NCBI GenBank assembly: GCA_024703855.1
Contig: CP087965.1
Location: forward strand, 2,844,001 to 2,908,000
Length of the DNA stretch: 64,000 nucleotides
Origin: Polaromonas sp. P2-4
Lineage (GTDB): Bacteria > Pseudomonadota > Gammaproteobacteria > Burkholderiales > Burkholderiaceae_C
Reading direction: 5' to 3'
Part shown: one piece after another, positions 18,261 to 30,985 of the stretch
How positions within the stretch are numbered: the stretch's first letter is position 1
Layout: each line of letters starts with the position of its first letter
The notes under the pieces: generated by a model
Database searches by the model: none
Told to the model about the DNA's origin: nothing
Seen by the model: only the letters and a program-made list of their open reading frames with translations
Made by a program: the position numbers and the translations under genes

Positions 18261-19078
18261 CTAGCGCAGCATGGTCGACATGGCTGACAGGCAGTTGAGC
18301 ATGCGCACGGCAGCTTCCACCGTGGGCGCGTCAAAACCGACCTCGTCGCCACGCAGTCGCTGCAGGCTGGGCCACTGGCAGAACAGGTCGGCCAGCGCCG
18401 GCGTCTGGGTCTGAAGGCGCACGGTGATGGGGCCGGGCAGCACGAAGGGACGGGCCGTGTGGTGTTGCGCCAGCGCTGCCGCCACGCCCATGCGGATGGC
18501 ACTGCAGGCCTGCGCGGGCGACAGGCTGATGCCGCTGGTCTGGCCGGTGGCGCGCTTGGTCTGCACAAAGGTGGTGTGCGGGAACAGTGGCTGGTGTTCC
18601 TCGATGAACACATCGTCGCCGCTGGCCATGATCACCGGCACGCCGTATTCGCCGGCCAGCGCGCCATAAATACCGGCTTCGCCCAGCTCCAGCTCATTGA
18701 AGTACACCGCGCAAAAGCAAAACCGTTGATGGTGTGCGCCAGAATGCCGCGGCCTTGCGCACGCGAGTGGTAACCGATCATGCAGACGGCATTCACGCCG
18801 TCATCGACCCCGGCCATCATGCTCAGGTAACGCGGCTTGCCCATGACGGCTTGGGCGCGCGGGTCGAGCAGGTCCGGCGGCATGTTGCGAAAGCCCCCGT
18901 GCGAATCGTTGACCAGCACCTCGGTGGCACCGGCCTCGAAAGCGCCGGCAATGGCGGCGTTGGCCTCGTGCGTCATCAGCAGACGGGCGCGTTCGTACTC
19001 GGGGTTGCCGGCGCGCACCTGGTCGTGGTGAAAAACACCGGCAACGCCTTCAATATCGGTGGAAATCAGGATCTTCAT
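18261..19078 (-). CDS. dppA: M55-family D-aminopeptidase (DppA), frameshifted
   Basis: A zinc D-aminopeptidase of about 272 residues. Residues known as metal ligands in Bacillus DppA are all present: Asp8 and Glu10 in STDIEGVAG, His60 in VNDSHGG, His104 in IGYHS, and a Glu in NELELGEAG; the catalytic His115 is in GILAHTING. One T is missing from a run near 18714 (adding it gives NGFAFCAVYFNELELGE), so the break is probably an error. The ATG overlaps the stop of the P1 peptidase gene (ATGA), showing translational coupling as the last gene of the gsi operon. It releases N-terminal D-amino acids from short peptides. Confidence 0.9.
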
Positions 19079-20159
19079 GGAGCAGCTGTTGTGGGTTGGG
19101 GGAAGGCGCCAGGCCAGTCGGGCAGCAGATCGGCCAGCGCGTAGCGGTGGTGCTCGTTGCGGCCGGTCACGGCGCGGGCGCTGCACAGGGCGTGAACAAT
19201 CGCCTGCTCGGTGCTGTCGACCACGGCCTGAAACAGCCCGTCGATCAGGCCATCGTGCAGCATCGCCATGCTTGGCATCGGTTGGTCGGTTTGCTGCGGC
19301 ACGGTGTAGGCGGTCGAAAAGGCCAGCGCAATATCGCCGCTGCCGTGACCGAACACCGAACCGGTGCGGGCCAGGCCCGCGCCGGCGCGCAGCGCGAGTC
19401 GGCGCAACTGGCGCGCATCAAGCGGTGCGTCAGTGGCTATCAGCAGGATGATGGAGCCTTTTCGGACTCGGTAGCGTCTAGGTGCAATGCGTCGGTCAGC
19501 TTGTCGGCCAGCCGGGCACCCAGCGCCTGCCCGGCCATAACCAACTGCGGCAGTCGGCCGTAATTGGCCAGCACCAACGCGCCGATGCTGTGTTCACCGC
19601 CGTTGGCTGCCGGCACGCGGCGTGATGCCGTGCCTATGCCGCCCTTGAGGCCAAAGCTCGACATGCCGCGCCCGGCGCCAACCGAACCTTCTTCAACGTC
19701 CAGGCCCGCCTGCGCACAGGCCTGCAGGTAATGCTGCTCGGTGATGGCCATGCGCTGGATATCGTTGAGAAAGCCGTCGTTGCATTCAAATACCAGCGGA
19801 TTGACCGTGGCCAGGCTGCGCCCGGTTTCCGGGTTGGCGGCGATGCACTGGCGGATTTGCGCCGTGGCCACGGTGGCTACCGAAAAGGTGTTGGTTAGCG
19901 CAATCGGGGTCTCCAGCAGGCCGAGCTCTTCGACCTGCACCAGCCCCACACTTTTGCCGAAGCCGTTCAGCACGACCGCAGCCGCCGGCACCCGGTCACG
20001 AAACAGGTCACCGCCATGCGGGCAGACCACCGTCACACCGGTTTGCACTTCTTGCGCAGCCAGCGTGCAATGGCCCACGGTCACACCGGCTACATCGGTG
20101 ATGGCGTTGCGCGGCCCTGGCGGCAGGCTGCCAATGTGGGGCAGCAGATGGCGAAACAT
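19075..20159 (-). CDS. P1-family aminopeptidase (DmpA/BapA-like), frameshifted
   Basis: An N-terminal-nucleophile peptidase of about 362 residues. The N-terminus has NAITDVAGVTVGHCTL. The self-cleavage site and nucleophile are in EHSIGALVLANYGRL (Ser). The second part reads GSIILLIATDAPLDARQL and GSVFGHGSGDIALAFSTAYT. Members hydrolyse beta-peptides or D-amino amides. One A is missing from a run near 19457 (ESEKGSIILL), probably an error. The ATG at 20159 is used rather than the GTG one codon upstream. It lies 15 bases after gsiD and overlaps the dppA start by four bases. Confidence 0.9.
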
Positions 20160-20174
20160 CACAAAACGACCTGC

Positions 20175-21095
20175 TTACTGGCGGTCAATTTTGGGGTCCA
20201 GCGCATCGCGCAGGCCATCGCCCAGCAGGTTGAACGCCAGCACCGTCAGAAAAATCGCCATGCTGGGAAACAGCGCCACGTGCGGTGCGTTGACCATGTC
20301 GGCGCGCGCTTCGTTGAGCATGGCGCCCCATTCTGGCGTGGGCGGCTGCGCACCCATGCCGAGGAAGGACAGGCTGGCCGCCGTGATGATGGAGGTGCCC
20401 AGGCGCATGGTGAAGTAGACGACGATGGACGAGATGGTGCCCGGCAGGATGTGGCGCATGATGATGGTCCAGTCCGAAGCGCCTATGCTGCGCACCGCCT
20501 CGACATAGGTCATCTGCTTGAGCACCAGGGTGTTGCCGCGCACCAGCCGGGCAAAGGCCGGCACGCTGAACACCGACACGGCCACCACCACGTTGACCAT
20601 GCTGCTGCCCAGGATGGCGACCACGCCGAGTGCCAGCAAGATGCCGGGAAAGGCGAACAGCACATCGGAAATACGCATCACGATACGGTCCCACCAGCCT
20701 TCGTAATAACCGGCCAGCAAACCCAGTGCGGTGCCGATCACGCCACCGATGGCGACCGATGCAAACCCTGCGGCGAGCGAAATACGCGCGCCCACCAGAA
20801 TGCGGCTGAAGATGTCGCGGCCCAGCGGGTCAACACCCAGCCAGTGCTGCCACGACGGCCCGTCGTTGAGCTTGTCGTAGTCGAAAAAGTTTTCAGCGTC
20901 GTAGGGCGCAATGAGTGGCGCGAACAGGGCCAGCAGTACCAGCAACAGCACGAAGACCAGGGCCCCCATGGCCACATGCTGCTTCTTGAACTTGCGCCAG
21001 AACTCGCTCCAGGGCGTGCGCACGCGGGCGTTTTGCGTGGCCACGGGCGTCGCCGCGATGGCGACGACGGCTTCGTTAACGGTAATCTGTGTCAT
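20175..21095 (-). CDS. gsiD: peptide/glutathione ABC transporter permease GsiD
   Basis: An intact inner-membrane permease of about 306 residues of the DppC/GsiD type. It has an N-terminal OppC_N segment ([20 protein letters not shown]), the periplasmic motif [20 protein letters not shown] and the EAA loop [20 protein letters not shown]. It pairs with GsiC to form the channel. The ATG at 21095 lies seven bases after the gsiC stop; a longer upstream frame overlaps gsiC and is unlikely. Confidence 0.9.
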   Translation of the reverse strand: MTQITVNEAVVAIAATPVATQNARVRTPWSEFWRKFKKQHVAMGALVFVLLLVLLALFAPLIAPYDAENFFDYDKLNDGPSWQHWLGVDPLGRDIFSRILVGARISLAAGFASVAIGGVIGTALGLLAGYYEGWWDRIVMRISDVLFAFPGILLALGVVAILGSSMVNVVVAVSVFSVPAFARLVRGNTLVLKQMTYVEAVRSIGASDWTIIMRHILPGTISSIVVYFTMRLGTSIITAASLSFLGMGAQPPTPEWGAMLNEARADMVNAPHVALFPSMAIFLTVLAFNLLGDGLRDALDPKIDRQ

Positions 21096-21102
21096 GGCCG
21101 GC

Positions 21103-22024
21103 TCACTTGTAGCGAATGGTGGGGTTGATGAAGCCATAAAGCACGTCCACCACCAGGTTGATCAGGATGAACTCCAGCGAAAACAGCAGCACCAGGGTCT
21201 GGATCACCGGGTAGTCGCGCATGGTCACGGCATCGACCAACAAGCGGCCCAGGCCGGGCCAGTTGAAGACCGCCTCGACGACGATGGAGCCGCCCAGCAG
21301 AAAACCGAACTGCAGGCCCATCATGGTGACTACCGGGATCAGCGCGTTGCGCAGGCAGTGCTTGGCGATCACGGTGCGCTCTTTCAGGCCCTTGGCGCGG
21401 GCCGTGCGGACAAAGTCTTCCTGGATCACTTCGACAGAAGGATGCGCGCGTGAAGCGCGCCATCACGGCGGCCACGGCCGCGCCCAAAGTCAACGATGGC
21501 AGGATGTAGTGCTTCCAGCTGTCGGCCCCCACGGTGGGCAGCCAGCCGAGCTGCACCGAGAACACCTGCATCAGCAGCATGCCGAGCGCGAACGCCGGAA
21601 AAGAAATGCCCGAGACGGCAATCGTCATGCCCAGCCGGTCCGGCCATTCATTGCGAAACACCGCAGAAACCACGCCTATGGTCATGCCGAAGATCACCGC
21701 CCAGCTCATGCTGGTCAGCGTCAGCAGCAGTGTCGGCAGAAAGCGTTCGGCGATCTCGGTCGACACCGGGCGCCGCGTGCGCAGCGAGGTGCCGAAGTCG
21801 CCTTTGAGCATGTGTGTGAAGAAGCTCACGAACTGCTCGGGCAGCGGTCGGTCCAGGCCGAGCTCCTGGCGCACCAGTTCCACAGTCTGTTGGTCGGCAT
21901 CTTGTCCGGCCGCCAGGCGTGCCGGGTCACCCGGCAGCATGTGGACGAAGAGGAACACCAGCACCACGACGATCAGCAGCGTGGGCGTCAGGCCCAGCAG
22001 CCGTTTCAAAAAATAGTTCAGCAT
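21103..22024 (-). CDS. gsiC: peptide/glutathione ABC transporter permease GsiC, frameshifted
   Basis: A DppB/GsiC permease of about 307 residues with six hydrophobic segments. It shows the N-terminal [46 protein letters not shown], and the EAA loop [20 protein letters not shown] with [12 protein letters not shown]. One extra base near 21433 interrupts [13 protein letters not shown]. It is in the operon between gsiB and gsiD. Confidence 0.88.
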
Positions 22025-22102
22025 GATGGAGTCGGGTCAGGGCGTGCGCCAGCGGAGACTGGCGCACGCGGGAACGGTGCAAAGAAGGCGTAAAGGAAAT
22101 GC

Positions 22103-23665
22103 TTACTCGGCGACCGCGATTTCGTCCGCATTGATGTTGGAGTCAGGCATCACGTAGACGCCCGACAGGCGCTTGCTCGTGGCATACAGGTTTTTCTCCG
22201 TCACCAGCGGTGCCCAGGGCGCGTCTTTCATGATCTGCTCCTGTGCCTGGCGGTACAGGTCGGCTTTTTCCTTGTCGTCGACCGACTTCAGGGCCTTGGC
22301 GATGTAGCCGTCCACCTGCTCGTTGCTGTAGTAGGCGGTGTTGTTCAGCTTGGGCGGCCAGGCTTCGGTGGCCAGCAGCGGACGCAGCGCCCAGTCGGCT
22401 TCACCAGTCGAAGAAGACCAGCCGGCGTAGTACATGCGCACTTTCGCGGTTTTGGCGTCCGGCGCGGCTTGCACCCACTCGGTACGCTGGCCGGGTTCGA
22501 GCGACTGCACCGTGATCTTGATGCCCACCTGGGCCAGTTGCTGCTGCACGAACTGGATGGTTTTTTGCGCCGTGGTGGTGGTGTAGGCGCTCCAGAGCAC
22601 CGATTCGAAGCCGTTGGCGTAGCCGGCTTCCTTGAGCAGCTCGCGTGCCTTCTTCGGGTCATATGGCCAGGGCGCCATCTTGTGGGCGTACTTCACCCCC
22701 TGCGGCACGACGCCTTCGGCTGGGACGGCATAGCCGCCAAAGGCCACTTTGGCGAGCGCTTCCTTGTTGATGGCGTAGTTGATCGCCTGGCGCACCTTGA
22801 GGTTGTCGAAAGGCTTTTGCAGCATGTTGAAGCTGAGGTAGCGCGTGATGATGGACGGGCCGGTCGTTATCTTGAGCTTGGCGTTCTTCTCCAGTTCAGT
22901 AGCCTGCTCGTAGGGCAGCGGGTAGGCAAAGTCGGTTTCACCGGTCTGCAGCATGGCGGCGCGCGTGTTGTTCTCCAGCACGGGTTTCCAGGTCACGCTG
23001 TCGACCTTGGGGTAGCCTTTTTTCCAGTAACCGTCGAATTTCTTGCCCTTGACGTAATCGGTCTGCTTCCATTCCACAAAAGTGAAGGGGCCGGTGCCCA
23101 CCGGGTTGAAGGCGATGTCCTTGTTGCCGTACTTTTTGAGCGCCGTCGGGGAGATCATCGCGGCGGAGGCGTGCGCCAGCGAGTTGATGAAGGGGCCAAA
23201 CGGCTCCTTGAGCGTGATGCGCACGCTGTACGGTGCGATTGCTTCGACCTTGTCCACGCGGTTGAACTGGTTGATGCGGGCCAGTTTGTTGTCGGGGTTG
23301 AGCACCCGGTCCAGCGTGACCTTGACGGCTTCGGCATTGAAATCGGTGCCGTCATGGAACTTGACGCCCTGGCGCAGCTTGATGGTGTAGACCAGGCCGT
23401 CTTTGGAGGCGGTGTAGCTTTCGGCCAGCACGTTCTCGATTTTGAGGTCCTTGTCGAACTGGAACAGGCCCTGGTAGAAGGACTTGGTGACCGCCGTGGT
23501 CAGCGTGGTGTTGGTGTTGTAAGGGTCCAGCGTTTCAGGCTGGCCGCCGATGGCCAGCACCACGTCCTTGGCAGCAAGGGCCGAGCCAGCGGAGGCCAGG
23601 GCCAGCAGCGCCAGCAGGCTGGCAGCCAGGGCCTTGGGTCGAAGCGGTGTCATACGTTCTGTCAT
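22103..23665 (-). CDS. gsiB: peptide/glutathione ABC transporter receptor GsiB
   Basis: An intact periplasmic receptor of 520 residues (SBP_bac_5 family). The signal peptide is [20 protein letters not shown], followed by the mature motifs [37 protein letters not shown] and [20 protein letters not shown]. The start is the ATG at 23665, preceded by AGGAG; an upstream extension has no signal character. Gene order identifies it as the receptor of the GsiABCD system, which in E. coli imports glutathione. Confidence 0.9.
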   Translation of the reverse strand: MTERMTPLRPKALAASLLALLALASAGSALAAKDVVLAIGGQPETLDPYNTNTTLTTAVTKSFYQGLFQFDKDLKIENVLAESYTASKDGLVYTIKLRQGVKFHDGTDFNAEAVKVTLDRVLNPDNKLARINQFNRVDKVEAIAPYSVRITLKEPFGPFINSLAHASAAMISPTALKKYGNKDIAFNPVGTGPFTFVEWKQTDYVKGKKFDGYWKKGYPKVDSVTWKPVLENNTRAAMLQTGETDFAYPLPYEQATELEKNAKLKITTGPSIITRYLSFNMLQKPFDNLKVRQAINYAINKEALAKVAFGGYAVPAEGVVPQGVKYAHKMAPWPYDPKKARELLKEAGYANGFESVLWSAYTTTTAQKTIQFVQQQLAQVGIKITVQSLEPGQRTEWVQAAPDAKTAKVRMYYAGWSSSTGEADWALRPLLATEAWPPKLNNTAYYSNEQVDGYIAKALKSVDDKEKADLYRQAQEQIMKDAPWAPLVTEKNLYATSKRLSGVYVMPDSNINADEIAVAE

Positions 23666-23738
23666 GGGGAAAACTCCTGGTTCAGGTTGAGGGAAACACA
23701 AGCGAAAAGCGGATCGAAAAAATGCAGGTTGAAAAAAA

Positions 23739-25639
<1,901 letters not shown>

Positions 25640-25702
25640 TGCGGTGCGCTTTTTATGTGTAGATTTGTGTAGAAACGGCAAGGAGCGTGCCGAAGACGGC
25701 TA

Positions 25703-26689
25703 TCAGCGAAAGATCGCCGTCTGCGGCACTTCGCCGACGCGGGCATGGCCGCGGTACATGCCTTCGGTGTTGAAGGGAAGGCTCAGGTTGCCCTGGGCAT
25801 CAACGGCAATCAATCCGCCCCGGCCACCCATGGCGGGCAGCACGTCCATCACCACCTGCTGTGCGGCCGCGTCCAGCGACAGGCCGCCGTAGGCCATGCG
25901 CGCGCAGATGTCGTAGGCCGCCACGGTGCGCATGAACATTTCGCCGGTGCCCGTGCAGGAAATGGCTGCCGTGCGGTTGTCGGCATAGGTGCCGGCGCCT
26001 ATCAAGGGCGTGTCGCCGACCCGGCCGACTTGCTTGTTGGTCATGCCCCCGGTGGATGTGGCAGCGGCCAGGTTGCCATGTGCATCGAGTGCGACGGCGC
26101 CCACAGTGCCGAATTTGCGGTCCTCATCCAGTGGGGCTGTGTCCGCTGCGGACTGATGAAACACCAGGGCCGCACCATCGTGGTCCAGCAATGCCTTGTC
26201 GGTAGACAGGGCACGGCGCAATTGCTCGCGGCGGGCATCGGTCGAAAAGTAGTCAGGCGAGACCATCTCCAGCCCCAGTCTTTCGGCGAAGGCCTCGGCA
26301 CCGGGACCCACCAGCAGCACATGTTCGCTGCGCTCCATCACGGCGCGTGCGGCGCGCAAGGGGCGGCGCACACGGCTCACGCAGGCGACCGCGCCGGCGC
26401 GCAGGGTGGCACCGTCCATCACGGCGGCATCCAGCTCATGGGTTTCGTCATGGGTGAAGACAGAACCATGCCCGGCATTGAAGAGCGGGCAGTCTTCCAG
26501 GAGGTCAACGGCCAGGCTGACGGCATCGAGCGCGCTGCCGCCATCGGCCAGCAATTGCTGCGCAGCCAGCAGGATGCTTTGCAGGGCGGCGTGGTAAGCC
26601 GTGTCTTGCTCGGCGCTGATGTGGTTGCGGCTCATGGTGCCGGCGCCACCGTGAATGGCGATGAGGGGGAGGGGCTTGGACGGTGTCAC
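25703..26689 (-). CDS. iaaA: isoaspartyl peptidase/L-asparaginase
   Basis: An intact 328-residue Ntn-hydrolase precursor. Autocleavage exposes Thr195 in KFGTVGAVA. Substrate-binding motifs are STGGMTNKQVGRVGDTPLIG and ISCTGTGEMFMR. It removes isoaspartyl residues from dipeptides and hydrolyses asparagine. The GTG start at 26689 overlaps the stop of the RpiR gene by four bases (GTGA). It heads the gsi operon, as in E. coli iaaA-gsiABCD. Confidence 0.93.
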   Translation of the reverse strand: MTPSKPLPLIAIHGGAGTMSRNHISAEQDTAYHAALQSILLAAQQLLADGGSALDAVSLAVDLLEDCPLFNAGHGSVFTHDETHELDAAVMDGATLRAGAVACVSRVRRPLRAARAVMERSEHVLLVGPGAEAFAERLGLEMVSPDYFSTDARREQLRRALSTDKALLDHDGAALVFHQSAADTAPLDEDRKFGTVGAVALDAHGNLAAATSTGGMTNKQVGRVGDTPLIGAGTYADNRTAAISCTGTGEMFMRTVAAYDICARMAYGGLSLDAAAQQVVMDVLPAMGGRGGLIAVDAQGNLSLPFNTEGMYRGHARVGEVPQTAIFR

Positions 26690-27655
26690 TTGGGGGCCTT
26701 TAACGACTTTGGCGATTTCGAAACAACGCGGGCCTTGCGGGGCGCTGGTGCTGCAGCCCCGGCCACGGGGCTCTGCCGGCTGCTGTGGTTGCCTTGCAGC
26801 CAGGGCAGCACCGACTCGGCCAGTTGGGTTGCCGCCTTGAGCGAGCCCTTGGCGCGGTGGGCAACAGCGCTGCTCAGGGCTTCGATCAGCGCCAGGGCGC
26901 TGGCCTCGGAGTTGGCAAAGTATTGGCTGTCGGTGTGGGCGTAGAGCGCCACGGTGGCCAGCGGCGCCAGCGGCGACGTCACGCGATCGGTCAGCGCAAG
27001 CACCGGCACGCCGGCTTCGCGCACGCGGCGCGTCAACAAAACGGTGTCGGCGAAATAGCGCGGATAGGCGATGGCGATCAGCAGGTCCGTGGGCTGCAGG
27101 CGTGTCAGGATGCGTGCGGCGTAAGACGAGCTCTCAACGCTGGCCAGCAACTGGACGTTGTCGCAGTACAGGTCCAGGCAGCGCTGCAACAGCCCGCCCA
27201 GCCAGCTGCTGCCGCCAAAGCCGATGATGTAGATACGCTGCGCGTTCAGGATGGCGTCTACCGCCTGCTCGCAGCTGTGGGCGTCGAGCGATTGCCGCGT
27301 CAAGTCGATGTTGCGCTGGTTTTGCGCCAGGGCGCTCTCGAACACGTCAGCCACCGTAGTGGGGTGTTCCAGCGTGCTGCGCAGCTTTTCGACCGGGGCC
27401 AGCGTGGACTCGAACCCCAGCACCAGCGCCGCGCGGAACTGCGGATAGCCGTCAAATTCCAGTGCCCGTGCAAACCGGTTGGCGGTGGCCACCAGAAACC
27501 CCCAGCGTGGCGGCCAGCTCGTCGATAGGCATGGTGGCCGCCTGCAAGGGGTGGGCCAGCACATAGTCGGCCATCTGCCGATGCGAACGTGTCAGCGTTG
27601 GCAACACACGTGCAATGCGCTGTGCCATCGAGGGGTTGCCGGGAAATGTTGCCAT
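26686..27655 (-). CDS. RpiR/MurR-family regulator, frameshifted
   Basis: A regulator of about 322 residues. The N-terminal HTH_6 domain (MAQRIARVLPTLTRSHRQMA, then PIDELAATLGVSVATANRFA) precedes a SIS sugar-phosphate-binding domain (RIYIIGFGGSSWLGGLLQR, AIAYPRYFADTVLLTRRVRE). The C-terminus has an unusual Pro/Ala/Lys-rich tail. One extra G near 27497 breaks the helix-turn-helix. Its stop overlaps iaaA, so it is the first gene of the gsi-peptidase operon and likely controls it. Confidence 0.88.
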
Positions 27656-28048
27656 CAGTTTTTTTTATAGAGCTGGGGAAATTGCAATGTATAAAAATTT
27701 ACAAAGTGGTTAATGATAACGAAATTTCTGATCATTTCATTGAAGTGTCAACCGCATGGTGTAGGGACTAACCAGCGGATAACGCCTGCTGCTGCAGGGC
27801 GTTTCTGAGCGGTGAAAGCCGGAACGTGGGTGTCTGGCCGCGCTTTGCTGCGGTCTATTCGCAGCCGATAGATATGAAGAAAAAGTGATGTTTGCCCATG
27901 CTGCACGGGCGCAGGCAGCTATTAAAATAATAGCGCGTCATCAAAAAAAGGTTGAGCCAGCCGCGCCCGAAACCCGAGTGCCTAATGCCCAAGCTTTTTG
28001 TCAGCGCGGACCCTTTCGGCGCCTTTGCTGGTAGCGGTCAGGCCCGGT
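27656..28048. other. intergenic region upstream of the RpiR-gsi operon
   Basis: An AT-rich stretch just upstream of the RpiR start contains GAAATTTCTGATCATTTC (27721-27738), a possible GAAAT/ATTTC operator for the RpiR protein; the spacing of 8 makes this only suggestive. Repeat A9 lies at 27918. No gene is supported. Confidence 0.4.
27918..27955 (+). repeat. family A repeat, copy A9 (short)
   Basis: GCTATTAAAATAATAGCGCG gives a strong head palindrome, but the body is short and A-rich (TCATCAAAAAAAGGTTGAG). Confidence 0.55.
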
Positions 28049-29246
28049 TCAGGTCTTGCCCGCTGAGCGTTGCTGCAAAGACGCGACAGCGCCCATCATC
28101 AGCAGCGCAGGCCCCAGCCACAGCCCGGCGGTTAACGAGCCCGTCATGTCTGTAATCCAGCCGCCCAGCAGCGGGCCTATGGACTGCCCGAGTGAAAAGG
28201 TGGCGGTAAGCAGGGCCAGCCCCCAGGTTAGCGAGGGTATGGGCAACAGTCGTTGCGCCACCATGCTCACGGCAGCAGGTCCGGCCATGAAGCTGGCGCC
28301 AAAAATCAACGCTGAGCCTATGACGGCCCACGGTTGCGGCCAGATCAGCGCAGGCATGGTGCCGATGGCGACCAAGGTGCACACCAGCGCGAAGCCGAGT
28401 CCGGTTTTCAGGTGTCCCAGCAAGCGGCCCCAGAAGGGGCTGGCCAGCAGGGAGGCGCCGCCAATCAGGGCAAAAAACACCATGGTCAGGGTGGTGCCAA
28501 ACCCCAGCCGCTTGAGCAGCGCGATCATGAACGTCATGTAGCCCACGTAACCTGCGCCATAAAACAGATTGGCCAGCAGGCTGGGGCCCAGCGTTCCCCA
28601 GACTGGCACGGGGTGGCCGACCGGTCTTGCGAGGGATTGCCGGATGGACAGGCGGGCTGCATGCCATGCCAGGGCTGAAGCGAGCAAAGAAACCAGACCC
28701 ATGAGCAGCCAGGCCAGACGCCAGTCAATGGCGTTGCCGCTGGCATGCGCCAGCGGAATCAGTGTTCCGGCCAGAACGATCCCCAGCCCCGAGCCCGCAA
28801 AATAAATCGACAGGGCGGTTGCTGCGCGGCCCGGCATGGCGCTGGCCGCCAAAGAAGTGCCCAGCACAAAGGCAACGGCAGTGGCCAGGCCGCCTGCGAA
28901 GCGCACGACCAGCAGTAACGCAAAACTGGAAGGCCAGGCCGTCGCCATCAAAGCGAGTGCGCTGGCCAGCATGGCCCAGGTAAACGCGTTGAGCTTGCCG
29001 AGGCGGGCGCCCAGCCACGCGGCCAGCAGCGCCCGCGAGGTAGCCGATGGCGTTGCTGGTATTGAGGGCGCCGGCCGCGGTAAAGCTCCAGCCGAACTCG
29101 CTTTGCATGGGCGGCAGCAGCAAGGCGTAGGCGAAGCGCGTAAAGCCGAGCGCCACCAGCGGCGACAGTGCCAGGCCCAGTGCCGCGCCCAGGCCTTGCC
29201 AGTGCGTAGTGGCCGTGACGGGCGCAGGCGCCTGAATGGCAGACAT
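28049..29246 (-). CDS. MFS transporter, YbfB/YjiJ type, frameshifted
   Basis: A 12-segment major facilitator of about 400 residues. It shows ALGFTRFAYALLLPPMQSEF and TAAGALNTSNAIGYLAGA near the N-terminus, the family hallmark of YbfB/YjiJ proteins, with FYGAGYVGYMTFMIALLKRL in the second half. A shift near 29030 separates GYLAGA from LLAAWLGARLGKLNAF. It lies just downstream of the GntR gene in the same direction (nine bases), so the two are probably co-transcribed. The substrate is unknown. Confidence 0.85.
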
Positions 29247-29254
29247 CTGAAAAC

Positions 29255-29995
29255 TCAGAGCGGCTGGGTGAACAGCGCGACGAGATCAATCTCGGGCGCG
29301 CTGGTGTCGCGCTGCAGTTTGACCTCAGCGCCGTGCAGGTGCGCCCCCATCAGTGTGCAGGCTTGCTCGCCGTCACCGTCTTCCAGGGCCTTGAGTATGT
29401 CGTTGTGCTCGTCAAACGAGCAGACGTTGCTGCCCACGGAGTCATACAGCGCAATCATCAGGGTGGTCCGGGCAATCAGGCTGCGCAAAATGTCTTCGAG
29501 CTCGGTATTGCCCAGCAGCCGGGCCACCTGAAGGTGGTATTCGCCGGACAGGCGTACCCATTTGGACCATTCTCCGGCCTTGTAGGCGGCATGCTCCTGC
29601 GTGACCAGCTCGCGCACGGCGGCCAGTGATTCTGGCGTGGCTTTTTTGCCAAGCGCCCGGATGATGCCGTTTTCAATCAGCCGCCGGGCTTCAAACACCT
29701 GGCGCATTTCTTCCGGGCCGGGCTGCGCAATGATGGCGCCCTTGTTGTGCTGCAGCTCAATGACCTTGTCGCCGGCCAGCCGCACAAAGACCCGGCGCAA
29801 CAGCGAGCGGGTGACGCCGAAAGCCTCACACAGCCGGGTTTCAACCAGTCGCGTCCCTGGCGGCAGGCGGTGCGATAGCACCGCTTCGACGATGGCATGA
29901 CGCACCCGATTCTCCTCGGCCAGCTCGGCCTGGGAGGCATCCGACGAAGTTTCCCGCTCGTCAATTGCGGTTTTTTTGGTGCGAGGACGGGCCAT
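29255..29995 (-). CDS. GntR-family regulator with FCD domain
   Basis: An intact regulator of about 246 residues. A basic N-terminal tail precedes the GntR winged helix (VRHAIVEAVLSHRLPPGTRL, CEAFGVTRSLLRRVFVRLAG) and the FCD ligand domain (FEARRLIENGIIRALGKKAT, EYHLQVARLLGN, EHNDILKALEDGD). The DxxxxE/H pattern (EYHLQVA, DEHNDI, GAHLHGAE) suggests a metal-assisted carboxylate-binding site. It is divergent from the amidohydrolase cluster, and two perfect palindromes lie between. The ATG at 29995 is used; a TTG at 30013 is possible. Confidence 0.92.
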   Translation of the reverse strand: MARPRTKKTAIDERETSSDASQAELAEENRVRHAIVEAVLSHRLPPGTRLVETRLCEAFGVTRSLLRRVFVRLAGDKVIELQHNKGAIIAQPGPEEMRQVFEARRLIENGIIRALGKKATPESLAAVRELVTQEHAAYKAGEWSKWVRLSGEYHLQVARLLGNTELEDILRSLIARTTLMIALYDSVGSNVCSFDEHNDILKALEDGDGEQACTLMGAHLHGAEVKLQRDTSAPEIDLVALFTQPL

Positions 29996-30063
29996 GGCAA
30001 TTGCTTTTTTCAAGAACCGTATGGTGCCACAAGATTTTCTTGACTGCCACTATCTATTGAATT

Positions 30064-30074
30064 ATTGTCACAAT
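30064..30074. promoter_or_regulatory. candidate GntR operator, site 1
   Basis: ATTGTCACAAT is a perfect 11-base palindrome about an odd centre, 69 bases upstream of the GntR start. GntR/FCD proteins typically bind short TTGTxxACAA-type sites. Confidence 0.65.
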
Positions 30075-30163
30075 CATTGAGAATGATGTTGCAATTCATT
30101 TCATAAAATGTCGGAAATTTAAGAAATACTAGTGGTTTTCCCTCTGCAAATCATGGGTTCAAG

Positions 30164-30174
30164 ATTGTGACAAT
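30164..30174. promoter_or_regulatory. candidate GntR operator, site 2
   Basis: ATTGTGACAAT, the same palindrome, lies exactly 100 bases from site 1 and ends nine bases before the racemase start codon, where a bound repressor could block transcription of the catabolic cluster. Confidence 0.65.
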
Positions 30175-30183
30175 CCATAAAAC

Positions 30184-30923
30184 ATGCAAATACAACTGAT
30201 CAATCCAAATACGACGGCCGCCATGACCGAAAAGATGGCTATGGCTGCGCGCCAGGTCGCCTCGCCGGGAACGCAGATCCTGGCGGTGCAGTCGGCCACC
30301 GGCCCGGCATCGATTGAGAGTGCCGTGGACGAAGCGCTGGCATTGCCCGGCCTGCTGGCGCAGATCAAAGCGGGCGAAGCGGCGGGCGTGGATGCCCACG
30401 TGATTGCCTGTTTCGGCGACCCCGGGCTGCGTGCCGCGCGCGAGATGGCCGCCGCACCGGTGATCGGCATCGCAGAGGCGGCCATGCAAGTGGCCTGCCT
30501 GGTGTCGGCATCCTTCAGCGTCGTGACCACGCTGGGGCGCACGGTGCCCACCGCGCATCGCCTCTTGCAGGACTATGGGATGACAGAGCGATGCATCAGG
30601 GTGCGCGCGACAGGTATTGCCGTGCTGGAGCTGGAGGCGCAGACTGGTGATTTGCTGCGGCAAAAAATCGGCAACGAATGCAGACAGGCCCTGGCCGAAG
30701 ACGGTGTGGGCGCCATCGTGCTCGGCTGTGCCGGCATGGCCGACCTGTGCACCGAGCTGACGCAGGAGTTGGGCGTGCCGGTGATTGACGGCGTCACGGC
30801 AGCCGTCAAATTGGCTGAAGCCCTGGTCGGACTGCGCATCCGCACCAGCAAACGGGGCGACTACGCCTGGCCCCCGTCAAGTCCTATCTCGGCGTCATGG
30901 CCGAGTTTGCTCCGACACCATGA
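30184..30923 (+). CDS. hydantoin racemase-type Asp/Glu racemase, frameshifted
   Basis: An enzyme of about 246 residues. The two catalytic cysteines of hydantoin racemases are in place: Cys76 in VIACFGDPGL and Cys182 in IVLGCAGMADL. The N-terminus reads MQIQLINPNTTAAMTEKMAM, as in the HyuA/allantoin racemase family. It interconverts the D and L forms of a 5-substituted hydantoin or related ureide. One C is missing from a C5 run near 30873; restored, the end reads YAWPPVKSYLGVMAEFAPTP. It is the first gene of the cluster. Confidence 0.9.
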
Positions 30924-30985
30924 CGTTCCCTTTTCCTGCCGCCCCACTCAACCCCCAAAACCTCCAACCCCCGAAGGACTTTACG

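Noticed and set aside
27721..27738. GAAATTTCTGATCATTTC as a firm RpiR operator
   Set aside because: The arms are short and the spacing is not the usual one; kept only as a remark in the intergenic entry.
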